From NCBI GenBank assembly GCA_937928015.1, contig CALFXA010000032.1:1-64000 (forward strand): 64,000 nt of DNA, written 5' to 3'. Below the pieces are notes generated by a model. That model saw nothing but the letters and a program-made list of their open reading frames with translations. It was not told the origin of the DNA and ran no database searches. This document shows, piece after piece, positions 44,196 through 53,900 of the stretch (position 1 is the stretch's first letter; each line of letters starts with the position of its first letter). This DNA is from an uncultured Anaerolineales bacterium. Lineage in GTDB: Bacteria > Chloroflexota > Anaerolineae > Anaerolineales > Villigracilaceae. The position numbers and the translations under genes are program-made.

Positions 44196-47100
44196 GACTT
44201 CACTCCAAAAATATGTGGATGCCTGGCAATGATCTCTTCCCAATCATCCTTTACACCAAACCGCACAACAGAAAAACCAATATCCTCCATACACTCTGTC
44301 TGGATGGCATCCCGCTCTCCGCGTGTGGGGAATTGGTGATGAGGTCCATCCACATAAATGGCCACACAATCCTTTTCATACAGGAAGTCGGGCCGAGTGC
44401 TGCAATTCTCCATCAATTTCTGTGCATGGGAAGGCAGGGTCAGGTTGCGCTGTTCCATAAAATCCAACCACTCGTGTTCAAGGTCAGACTGGCACAGATT
44501 ATGCAGCCGTTTCAAGTGTTCTTCGCGCGACAAGGCCGAAGGTGAAGTTTTTGCCATCACCCCGCTCAAATCCATCAACACATCCCTGATGAGTTTCCGA
44601 TCCAGCAAGCGATGTTCGCCCTGATTGAAATAGCTCATCAGACAGTTGTAACAGGCAGCTTCACAGGCTTCGTCAATCCCTTCCGCGTGCAATTTATCCT
44701 CACCCGTCTGCGGGTCAAAGTGGCATAGCTGTAAAGCCAGTTGCGCGACGTCCGCAAAGCCATTCGGGTCATCGAGCAAACGGCGCAAGACTCCCGCGCC
44801 ACCCTCGGCGGATTCGTAAAACAAAATCATCCTGCGGACTTTCACAGAAGGCAACGGCTCTGCCGAGAGTTCATTATCTTCCAGTTGATATTTGATCTGA
44901 ATGGCTGATTTCAACGCCGCTTGGAGCGAAGCCATTTGTTTTTCATCCAAATCGATGGACGGCTCGAACAACAGGCTGTTCTTCGTATCTTCCACAAACG
45001 GAATGACCCGCTTCGTGCGCCCCGAAAGCGGATTATCCTGAGCGTCCTTTTGTTCGTCCTTTTCCTTCGCCCAATATCCACGCTCGATATCCAGCACAAA
45101 CCCCAACTGCGATTGATTGGCGCGGCGCTTCCACCCGACGTTGATTCGGGAAATCGTCGCAGCGCTGGCATAGGTCAACCTGGCAAGTTCTTCGCCATCC
45201 TTGAGCAGCACAGCCAATTGCGCAGAAAGGTCACCTGTCTGCGTTTCCTGAAAACGAATCGCGGTGCGGATCTCATATCCCTGCCGCATTCGTTCTTCCT
45301 CATCCGAGCTAATTCGGTCGCGTCGTTTGGTCGAAACATTCTGCAAACGGAAGAGCGGCGTGATAGGCGGCTGCAACTCCGCATGGCAGCGCTCACAACG
45401 GTCCTGATTACCTGTCGTTTCAGGATGGAAATATCCGCAGGCGGGACAATGCTTTGCCTGCATGGTCGCCACGCCATCCGCGTTTTCCGCCACGGGCAGG
45501 TTGACCTTGCTGATCGTATAGCGCGACCCCTCGTGATAGATGATGGACTGCGGGCCAAACTCTGAGATTGCCAAAAAGCGCGGGCGGGACAGGAATTCAT
45601 CCTTGTTGCCACGCAACCGCCGAGCGGGAATGAACGCTGAAAGCGGCAGACGCGGGAAACTATACCCAGGCAGGAATCCTTCGCTGGCAAAATAGCGATA
45701 GGAATAAAAATCAGACTGCACCAGATTTTTCGAGTCAGTTAACAACTCAAGTTGGCTTTCCGCTTCTGAGCGTAACCGCTTTGCCTGCTCTCGATCCTGC
45801 GCAGGGCGTGACATGTCATTGATGATTTTCTGCTGGGAAGTCTGCTGCCCTTTGGCAGCCAGATACAATCCACGCCAGCGTTGACAGGCTTGATTGAAAC
45901 TATTGGGGATTTGGTTGATCACGCCTTCCAGCCAGGCGTCACTGAACCAGTCTGTTTTCTTGAGTTCGTCTTCCACTTCGCTCAAAATTCTCTTGGTTCT
46001 TTGGAAGGCCTTTTTTCTGGCGTCGTCAGAGTCCAAAGCGTTCTGGACAAAATCCAAAACATGCAGCGTGGGATTGTCACCTGAAATATCGAGCAGGTCT
46101 TTCAACGATCTGCCAAGACTCAAATTCGATTCGGCCAGCCAGACCGCGTGAACATGCGCACGCAGCAAATCCTCGTTGGCAATATCCAGCCGCGGCGGCG
46201 TCACTGCGCCTGCCACCATTCTGTCCTGCCGCTTGAAGTAATACTGGTCATGGTTGCTGCCCGTCGAGCAGTACGTAAATACCAAAGCAGGCTGTCCGCT
46301 GCGTCCTGCACGTCCGCTGCGTTGAGCGTAATTGGCAGGCGTGGGTGGGACATTGCGCATGTTGACCACATTCAACTCGGAAATGTCCACGCCTAATTCC
46401 ATCGTCGGCGAACAATACAGGATCGGTAGTTTGCCTTCGCGGAAAGCCTGTTCGCGCGCTTCGCGTACTTCATTCGGAACTTGCGCGGTATGCTCATGCG
46501 CTTCCAGTCCATGCATGTCTTTGGCGACGCTTTTGTAAAACTCAATAAAATGCTGATTCGTCCTTGCGCCTTCCGCAGGCAAACGCGGCACGCGGATCAC
46601 ATCATGAAACGGCTTGCTGCCATCTCCGACCTTCCAAACCATTGCCGAGGCAGGGACTTGATAACCATTCACATCGTTCTGATCTTTTGTCTCCTGGACG
46701 ATCTCCACCAACCCACCCACGCGCAGGGCATCCAATATCTGTTGGATCATCTCACTGACGTCATCGGTTTTTAAGGCAACCTGGTACGCAGGGAAGGTCG
46801 TATTCCTTTTCAGGAATTGTCCATACCCGCCTTTGGCAGACAAATAGACATTGCCGCCATAATCGTTATCCTGCCCTTTGGGGCGCGGAAATAGGATCGC
46901 CGAGTGATCGAGTTTTTCGGTCTCATCCAACGCCCAGGGCGGTTCCAATCGCTGACTGCTCAACTGCTTCATGCTTTCTTGATAGGCAGAATCAAGATAA
47001 TCCACCTTGATTGCCAGTTCGCGGCGCATGAAATCCAGCAGTACGCGGCAAACTTGCCGCCGCGTTTCAGGTGCAGCGCCCGCCAAGGCAGGATGAGCGT

Positions 47101-49375
47101 TCTGCCACAAATCTTCCGCTGAGCAGACTTCATCGAGAGAGACATATTGAATATCGAGCAGGCCGCATTGCTCAAGGTTTGGCGATGTAATGCGCCATCC
47201 ACGTTGCAGATCACGATAAACCTTGTATCCAAGCGCCTCCCGTAACGCGCGCTCGGTTTCGCTTTTCTGGGCGAACCTGACAGTGGGATCAACAGCGTAG
47301 TGTGAAAAATCCAATCCTAATGCTTCGAATACCTTTTGCGTGAGCACATCATGGTGAACACCAGAATCTCCAGCTTGATTTACTGCCTTGTAGATCGCCG
47401 CGCGCAGCAAAACCATTTCCACGAAGTCATTGAAATGCCCCGCCTGCAAGGAAGCGTCCTGGCGATTATCAGTAAAACTCAATAATTTCTTGACTTTATC
47501 GTTCCCTGCCAGCGCAGGATTATTTCGTAAATAACGAATGAGATTCAGGCTGAGAATGGTGGTGTCCGTGCTTCGTCCGCCCGAGCTGAGTTGGGTCAAC
47601 TTGGCAAATTCAGAGGATTGGCGCGGGTTATATGAAACGCCGCAATTCAAGCAGAAGCGGAACTTGCCTTCGGTGAAGTGAACCTGAACACCATTCTCCG
47701 CCTCTTCCCCCGACGGGGCAAGCCGATATGGCTGAGGCAAATTCTTCTGCTGAGAGCGTTTGACTTCAATTTCGCCTTTGCGCTCCTCCAACCAATCTTC
47801 GGGGATGCGGTCATATATACTATTGTCCGATGGCCACGGATTCGTGGAAGACAAATAGAGATAGCCCGTCTCAGTGTCTTCGTCATCGCTGCGATCGGTA
47901 AATTCACGCGAAATGAACACTGTTCTGCCTGTTTCACGGTTCGTGACTTTGCGGGTAACGTAATATTCCTGCCCACACTCGCGGCAAAATACAAGCGGGA
48001 GAAGCTCACGAGAGCGGTCGCCAGGCACAAATCTTTGGCCCTGAATGGTGAAGTACCGCTCGTCTTCATTTTCAATAGAAGCATATACCGTATCACCACG
48101 GTTGAAAAATTGATGTAAGCGGAAAGCGAAAGCAGGCATGCCCGTTTGGGTATTGATCGTGTCATAACCAGACAGGAGCGATTCTGCAATTGCCACAGTG
48201 CAATCTGCTTCAGGAACCCCTGTTAACTGACTTAGCGCAGGCGCGGCGCCATTCTCGCCCGTCATGCGTCTCGGCCTGGCGCGTACCAGCCGATTCTGCT
48301 CATCTGTCCTCAGTCCAAGATTGCTCTCGATCCAACTTGCCAGCGGGTCATTGATCAATTCGTGATACGAGCTGAAATTATGATTTGAAGCAGTAACCCT
48401 GTCTTTCAGTTTAGACAACGCCGCGGGATCATTGAAATCCATTTCGACCGTCGAGCGTCGCAGAGTCTCGCCAATAATGCTCTCGGGGAGGACCGCATCA
48501 CCAAATAATTTTGAAGCAACCGCAGCAACATCATTGCGTTGCTGTTCAAATCCGCCCGCGCTGGAAAGGGTCGCTGAGGTCCCAATGCATTGCAGGTTGG
48601 TCGCATTCAAAGTGTTGCGAACCCTGCGCACCAGCATGGCGACATCCGCGCCCTGGCGTCCGCGATAGGTGTGCAGTTCATCCAAAACAAGGAAACGCAG
48701 TCCCTGGGCCCTGCCAACTAATTTTTCACGTTCCTCAGGTCTGGTAAGAATCAACTCCAGCATGACATAGTTCGTCAGCAGTATATCGGGCGGATTCGCC
48801 ATGATTTGATTCTTTTCTTCGTCACTCTCCTGCCCTGTATATCTGGCAAAGGTCACTGGTCCTTTTTTATCAGGAAAGCCAAAGTTGACATACTTATCGA
48901 GTTCCCCTCGCTGGGAGTTTGCAAGCGCGTTCATCGGATAAACGATGATCGCTTGAATTCCTCTGCCGCTGCCATTTTTCAAAACAAAATCAACGATTGG
49001 GATGATGTAAGCTAGAGATTTTCCCGAACCGGTGCCTGTAGTTAATACGTAATTTTTTCCAGACTGGGCTACACGAATAGCGTCTTCCTGATGTTGGTGT
49101 AGCCGTAAGGAACTCCCAACAGGGTCGTTTTCGCTTTTTCTACGGAAAATGGATTTACAGGCTTTGTGTAAAACACCTTGATCTGCAAGTTCTTCCACTT
49201 GATGACCAGGCTGGAATGCAGGATTCAACTGTATCAATGGTTCAGGCCACAACAACCCCTGTTTAAGTTGATCCTCTACATACGCGTGAATCTTTTCATC
49301 CCGTATCTGAATAAAACTGGACACATAGGATTTATAGTCCTGCACTAGCTGATTACGAAGATCAAAGACGTTCAT
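44192..49375 (-). CDS. Helicase-DUF1998-PD-(D/E)XK fusion (DrmA/DrmB-like)
   Basis: A 1727-aa protein. Helicase motifs: TGTGSGKS (113-120), DELH in LVLDELHTYRG, SATLSS, and QRSGRAGRSG. A zinc cluster CPACGYFH...CERCHAEL follows. DUF1998 is marked by ILFYESAEGGAGVLRRLL near residue 1545 and a Cys pair after it. The last 80 residues read RPDFLYEKDCVAIYVDGPHH, a Vsr/DUF559-like PD-(D/E)XK nuclease. In DISARM the helicase (DrmA) and DUF1998 protein (DrmB) are separate; Druantia DruE is a large helicase with DUF1998. So the family is clear, the exact system less so. AGGAACACA precedes the ATG at 49375, the first gene of the locus. Confidence 0.88.
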   Translation of the reverse strand: MNVFDLRNQLVQDYKSYVSSFIQIRDEKIHAYVEDQLKQGLLWPEPLIQLNPAFQPGHQVEELADQGVLHKACKSIFRRKSENDPVGSSLRLHQHQEDAIRVAQSGKNYVLTTGTGSGKSLAYIIPIVDFVLKNGSGRGIQAIIVYPMNALANSQRGELDKYVNFGFPDKKGPVTFARYTGQESDEEKNQIMANPPDILLTNYVMLELILTRPEEREKLVGRAQGLRFLVLDELHTYRGRQGADVAMLVRRVRNTLNATNLQCIGTSATLSSAGGFEQQRNDVAAVASKLFGDAVLPESIIGETLRRSTVEMDFNDPAALSKLKDRVTASNHNFSSYHELINDPLASWIESNLGLRTDEQNRLVRARPRRMTGENGAAPALSQLTGVPEADCTVAIAESLLSGYDTINTQTGMPAFAFRLHQFFNRGDTVYASIENEDERYFTIQGQRFVPGDRSRELLPLVFCRECGQEYYVTRKVTNRETGRTVFISREFTDRSDDEDTETGYLYLSSTNPWPSDNSIYDRIPEDWLEERKGEIEVKRSQQKNLPQPYRLAPSGEEAENGVQVHFTEGKFRFCLNCGVSYNPRQSSEFAKLTQLSSGGRSTDTTILSLNLIRYLRNNPALAGNDKVKKLLSFTDNRQDASLQAGHFNDFVEMVLLRAAIYKAVNQAGDSGVHHDVLTQKVFEALGLDFSHYAVDPTVRFAQKSETERALREALGYKVYRDLQRGWRITSPNLEQCGLLDIQYVSLDEVCSAEDLWQNAHPALAGAAPETRRQVCRVLLDFMRRELAIKVDYLDSAYQESMKQLSSQRLEPPWALDETEKLDHSAILFPRPKGQDNDYGGNVYLSAKGGYGQFLKRNTTFPAYQVALKTDDVSEMIQQILDALRVGGLVEIVQETKDQNDVNGYQVPASAMVWKVGDGSKPFHDVIRVPRLPAEGARTNQHFIEFYKSVAKDMHGLEAHEHTAQVPNEVREAREQAFREGKLPILYCSPTMELGVDISELNVVNMRNVPPTPANYAQRSGRAGRSGQPALVFTYCSTGSNHDQYYFKRQDRMVAGAVTPPRLDIANEDLLRAHVHAVWLAESNLSLGRSLKDLLDISGDNPTLHVLDFVQNALDSDDARKKAFQRTKRILSEVEDELKKTDWFSDAWLEGVINQIPNSFNQACQRWRGLYLAAKGQQTSQQKIINDMSRPAQDREQAKRLRSEAESQLELLTDSKNLVQSDFYSYRYFASEGFLPGYSFPRLPLSAFIPARRLRGNKDEFLSRPRFLAISEFGPQSIIYHEGSRYTISKVNLPVAENADGVATMQAKHCPACGYFHPETTGNQDRCERCHAELQPPITPLFRLQNVSTKRRDRISSDEEERMRQGYEIRTAIRFQETQTGDLSAQLAVLLKDGEELARLTYASAATISRINVGWKRRANQSQLGFVLDIERGYWAKEKDEQKDAQDNPLSGRTKRVIPFVEDTKNSLLFEPSIDLDEKQMASLQAALKSAIQIKYQLEDNELSAEPLPSVKVRRMILFYESAEGGAGVLRRLLDDPNGFADVAQLALQLCHFDPQTGEDKLHAEGIDEACEAACYNCLMSYFNQGEHRLLDRKLIRDVLMDLSGVMAKTSPSALSREEHLKRLHNLCQSDLEHEWLDFMEQRNLTLPSHAQKLMENCSTRPDFLYEKDCVAIYVDGPHHQFPTRGERDAIQTECMEDIGFSVVRFGVKDDWEEIIARHPHIFGVKS

Positions 49376-49540
49376 TGTGTTCCTGCATATTCTCTAGAAA
49401 ATGTCCGACCTTACATCACAAAACAGGCTGATTGCGTCTAATTATACTATTTCATATACATAAAGGACTGAAGATCAGGACAATTCAAAGTCAATTACTC
49501 CCCTGGCCTACACCCGAAAGTTGTCTATGAATCCAATAAC

Positions 49541-50719
49541 TCAATACGTACCCGGGATTTCCATCCTATCGAGGCGAAAGGTGCGCTGGCCGCGGCGGCT
49601 CTGGCACCAGGCGATGACGTAGGTCTGGCCGTTGCGCTCTTCGATGGACAGCGGCGTGATGCGCCGCTGCTCGGGGGCATAGCCCGGAGCATGATAGAGC
49701 AGATCCAGACCCTGCTGCAATTGCAGATACTTTTTCAGCACCTGTAGCTTGGGCACCGAGGGACCAAGCGGCTGCAACAGGGTCGGTTTGGTGAAGTGCG
49801 TGCGTTTGGGTTCAGGCTCTGGAGCCTCTTCAAACATCTGCAGGTGGACTCCACGCCGTGCAAGCATTTTGATGAAGGTGCGCGCCTGCTTCTCATCCAC
49901 CAACACATGGCGCGGGGAGACTACCTGCTGGATGTAGGTGCGGAAGTTGGCTTGCCTTCGCAATGCGGATAAATCCTCGGGATGTGAGAATTCGAGCAAC
50001 ACGCCACGCGTCACACGCAGGCTGGGCTGACCTCGCAGCCGCGCGCGGATGGCACCTGGCAGGGGGCCACCCAATCCACGTTCTAGCAAGGCCTCGAGCT
50101 CTTCTGGATTCCCCGAGGAATACTGCAAGGTGCGACGGGTGAGCGGATACACGCCTGGAGAGGCGGGACGCAGGTGCCGTTCCAACTCCCAGAGCAGATC
50201 GATGTGCTGGGGGAGCGGGACCTGGAACTGGTCGCCGTTGATTTGACAGGGTTCGGGCGTTTTGGGGGTGGGCAGGCTGCCCAGTCCTTTGAGGAAGTAG
50301 CGTCCCCAGGCTGTCAGTTGATCTTCTTGCACCAAGCCCAACGCTTCCAACTGGCTGAGGAACTTGCGGTCTTTGGCGGTCAGGGACTTGTCGTATTTCA
50401 ACTTCCAGAGCAGTTTCTTGCGGAATTGACGTGTTTTACGGTTTTTGGGGGCGTTTTGCCAGGCATCGATCAGGTCGAAGGTCTGTTCCTCGGTACTCTT
50501 GTTCAGCCAGCGGCGGGCAAAGCCGGTAACCCTCAGCCGTCCATCGAACACATCCAATAATCCTGCTTCCTTGCATAAGGCGATCCAGAACGAGAGGCGT
50601 GGCTGGAGGGCGATCTTCTGGCGTTGGAACTCACGCCAGATCTGCCTCTGTGGCACGCCGCGGCGCAGGGCAGTCAGCAGGGTCAGGATGATGTAGAATG
50701 CAGGATATGTTTCAGACAT
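49541..50719 (-). CDS. WYL-like regulator next to the CRISPR array
   Basis: A 392-aa protein. The C-terminal 75 residues (VLKKYLQLQQGLDLLYHAPG, then RRITPLSIEERNGQTYVIAW and RTFRLDRMEIPG) read as a WYL domain, a ligand-sensing module of bacterial regulators often found with CRISPR and other defence genes. The N-terminal part has winged-helix-like segments (LTALRRGVPQRQIWREF and LSQLEALGLVQEDQLTAWG), partly like helicase-associated domains. It is divergent from the array and ends facing the defence locus. Likely a repressor or activator for the array; not proven. Confidence 0.6.
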   Translation of the reverse strand: MSETYPAFYIILTLLTALRRGVPQRQIWREFQRQKIALQPRLSFWIALCKEAGLLDVFDGRLRVTGFARRWLNKSTEEQTFDLIDAWQNAPKNRKTRQFRKKLLWKLKYDKSLTAKDRKFLSQLEALGLVQEDQLTAWGRYFLKGLGSLPTPKTPEPCQINGDQFQVPLPQHIDLLWELERHLRPASPGVYPLTRRTLQYSSGNPEELEALLERGLGGPLPGAIRARLRGQPSLRVTRGVLLEFSHPEDLSALRRQANFRTYIQQVVSPRHVLVDEKQARTFIKMLARRGVHLQMFEEAPEPEPKRTHFTKPTLLQPLGPSVPKLQVLKKYLQLQQGLDLLYHAPGYAPEQRRITPLSIEERNGQTYVIAWCQSRRGQRTFRLDRMEIPGTY

Positions 50720-50997
50720 GGAATCATTGTATGCAAGATGAAGGTCAAATGCAAACGCGCCAGGCTGTGAAAAAAATCACATGGAAGCGGTTACCGTTCG
50801 CAAAAGGAGGTTTTGGAGGGAGGAATCAGTTTAAACGAGTTTGGAAGAGATCAGCAGAGGATTCATGCATGAGAGAGGTGGGAGTTTGGAGCGATTTTGA
50901 GCAAAAAGTCCTTGAGGTTCGCAGGATTGGTACAAGCGTGAGTTGGAGGGGTGATATAATGAGCATCAGCGAGATCGGACGAGTTCAGAAAACCAGG
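50720..50997 (+). promoter_or_regulatory. Probable CRISPR leader
   Basis: A 278-bp gene-free region between the WYL gene and the first repeat. A TATAAT (50955-50960) lies about 37 bp before repeat 1, without a good -35. Leader placement here agrees with the damaged repeat at the other end. Confidence 0.55.
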
Positions 50998-53900
50998 GTC
51001 CCCATCGCATTGCCTCTATTCAGAGGATTGAAACTATCATTCATTTGTGCACCTCTCGCAACGGGAGTATAAGTCCCCATCGCATTGCCTCTATTCAGAG
51101 GATTGAAACCCAGACGCCTGCCATTTTTACCTGCACAGCAGTGCCCGGGTCCTCATCGCATTGCCTCTATTCAGAGGATTGAAACGCTAGGTTTACTACG
51201 AGAAAGACAACACCTCGAAACGGGTCCCCATCGCATTGCCTCTATTCAGAGGATTGAAACGATGGTGACTCACGGTTACTAAATCGTCACAAGAAGAAGT
51301 CCCCATCGCATTGCCTCTATTCAGAGGATTGAAACGAAATAAGTGGCCTGACGGGCCAAATTCGGGGAATCGCGGTCCCCATCGCATTGCCTCTATTCAG
51401 AGGATTGAAACCTATTATTTCCTACTAGAAGCCAAACCGCATGTTACTGGTCCCCATCGCATTGCCTCTATTCAGAGGATTGAAACTAGTTGCGGGTCGA
51501 TTGATCAACGCACGGATCGCAATGAGTCCCCATCGCATTGCCTCTATTCAGAGGATTGAAACGACTTCTGCCACGTTTCTGAGTTGGCCGTTGGTGGTCG
51601 TCCCCATCGCATTGCCTCTATTCAGAGGATTGAAACGAGATAGGCCACGCCCATCAGCCCAAGGAAGATCAAAAGTCCCCATCGCATTGCCTCTATTCAG
51701 AGGATTGAAACCTGCCGTCACGGGATCCCCTCGGCTGTATCCGCAATGGTCCCCATCGCATTGCCTCTATTCAGAGGATTGAAACCCCTGCTCGGTGTTT
51801 GTTGCAATCTGGTAGCCCCCGGGTCCCCATCGCATTGCCTCTATTCAGAGGATTGAAACTTCTTCAGTTCTTCATCGCCATTGCATGCGGCGTCCGTCCC
51901 CATCGCATTGCCTCTATTCAGAGGATTGAAACTTCCCGCAGGAAGTCAATCGTAGGTGCGTCTTCAGGCGATCCCCATCGCATTGCCTCTATTCAGAGGA
52001 TTGAAACAAGGAAGCCCTCGTTGTTCATTTTGGTCGAGGGTTTCATCCCCATCGCATTGCCTCTATTCAGAGGATTGAAACGATGTTGACCCAGAGGACG
52101 GCCGAGCAGCCATTGACATCGCGTCCCCATCGCATTGCCTCTATTCAGAGGATTGAAACTGGTCGGCAGCGGCGCGACCGTGTTGGTCGGCTTGGGTCCC
52201 CATCGCCTTGCCTCTATTCAGAGGATTGAAACCTCTGCACATTTGGCCACAGCCTGAGCGGGAAGGTCGTCCCCACTGCCTTGCCTCTATTCAGAGGATT
52301 GAAACTGTGTTTTCTGCCTGATCTCCACTGAGGAGCACATTTGTCCCCACTGCCTTGCCTCTATTCAGAGGATTGAAACCCCAAAGCTTTGGTCCTGCCA
52401 GCAGGATAAAGGAAGTAGTCCCCACTGCCTTGCCTCTATTCAGAGGATTGAAACTGGTCAGGTTGGCGTCGATTGAATCGACACGTAGGCTGAGTCCCCA
52501 CTGCCTTGCCTCTATTCAGAGGATTGAAACAAATATCCTTGGTCTGCTCAACGGCAGTCGCGGCTTGCGTCCCCACTGCCTTGCCTCTATTCAGAGGATT
52601 GAAACAAAACGGCCAGGCCGATGAACGCGCCCCCGAAAAGACCGTCCCCACTGCCTTGCCTCTATTCAGAGGATTGAAACTAACAATGAATATGGGCCTG
52701 CCAACATTCGTTTGTGAATGGTCCCCACTGCCTTGCCTCTATTCAGAGGATTGAAACACGAAACCATGTCTCCCCTGATCCAGCCAGTAGCGTAGGTCCC
52801 CACTGCCTTGCCTCTATTCAGAGGATTGAAACGGGGTAGGTGCAATGGTGGGAGCCTGGGTGGGCTGGTCGTCCCCACTGCCTTGCCTCTATTCAGAGGA
52901 TTGAAACATTACCGAGTCCAGCCTCAACGTACGGAAGCGGCATATAGTCCCCACTGCCTTGCCTCTATTCAGAGGATTGAAACTACGTCTTGCCAGAAGG
53001 CAAGACACCCCGGTGGAAAGCGGTCCCCATCGCATTGCCTCTATTCAGAGGATTGAAACGAGTCGTGATTCTTTCATCCAGGTGTGAATTGGCATCGTCC
53101 CCATCGCATTGCCTCTATTCAGAGGATTGAAACTACGATGATGAGTAGTATCACCGTCCATTGCCCAAGTCCCCATCGCATTGCCTCTATTCAGAGGATT
53201 GAAACGCCTAGCCCCAATACAAAAATAAAAACTCGTACCTTAGTCCCCATCGCATTGCCTCTATTCAGAGGATTGAAACTAACAAAGACACGAATTTTCG
53301 TTTCCACGTTCACGTTAAGTCCCCATCGCATTGCCTCTATTCAGAGGATTGAAACCTTGTCTTCGGCAGAGCGGTAAGGGCCAACCGCCAAGCCAGTCCC
53401 CATCGCATTGCCTCTATTCAGAGGATTGAAACGAAGTAGCCAGCGAAAGTGGCAAAGCCAGGATCAACGTAGTCCCCATCGCATTGCCTCTATTCAGAGG
53501 ATTGAAACTTGCATGCGTTGTAGCGTAGCTTCAGCCAAGTCTGCTCGTCCCCATCGCATTGCCTCTATTCAGAGGATTGAAACGATTGCCACGCTAACGG
53601 CCCACCACGTGAGGCCTGCGTGTCCCCATCGCATTGCCTCTATTCAGAGGATTGAAACTTCTTCGATGGACTTCTGCACGTATTGCTTGCAGAGTTGTCC
53701 CCATCGCATTGCCTCTATTCAGAGGATTGAAACTAATTGCTTACCACTTTGAGATGTTAATTCAGGTCGAGTCCCCATCGCATTGCCTCTATTCAGAGGA
53801 TTGAAACAATTGGGTTTTCGATGCGGGGTTGAACGACCTGTCCGAGTCCCCATCGCATTGCCTCTATTCAGAGGATTGAAACTTCCGTCAATTTCTTTGC

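Noticed and set aside
25255-49375. Complete canonical DISARM
   Set aside because: DrmA and DrmB are not separate genes, DrmE is absent and the PLD protein is only a possible DrmC, so only a DISARM-related label is used.
49376-49540. Promoter for the defence locus with a TATAAT on the minus strand near 49441-49446
   Set aside because: No acceptable -35 box at the right spacing; too weak to list.
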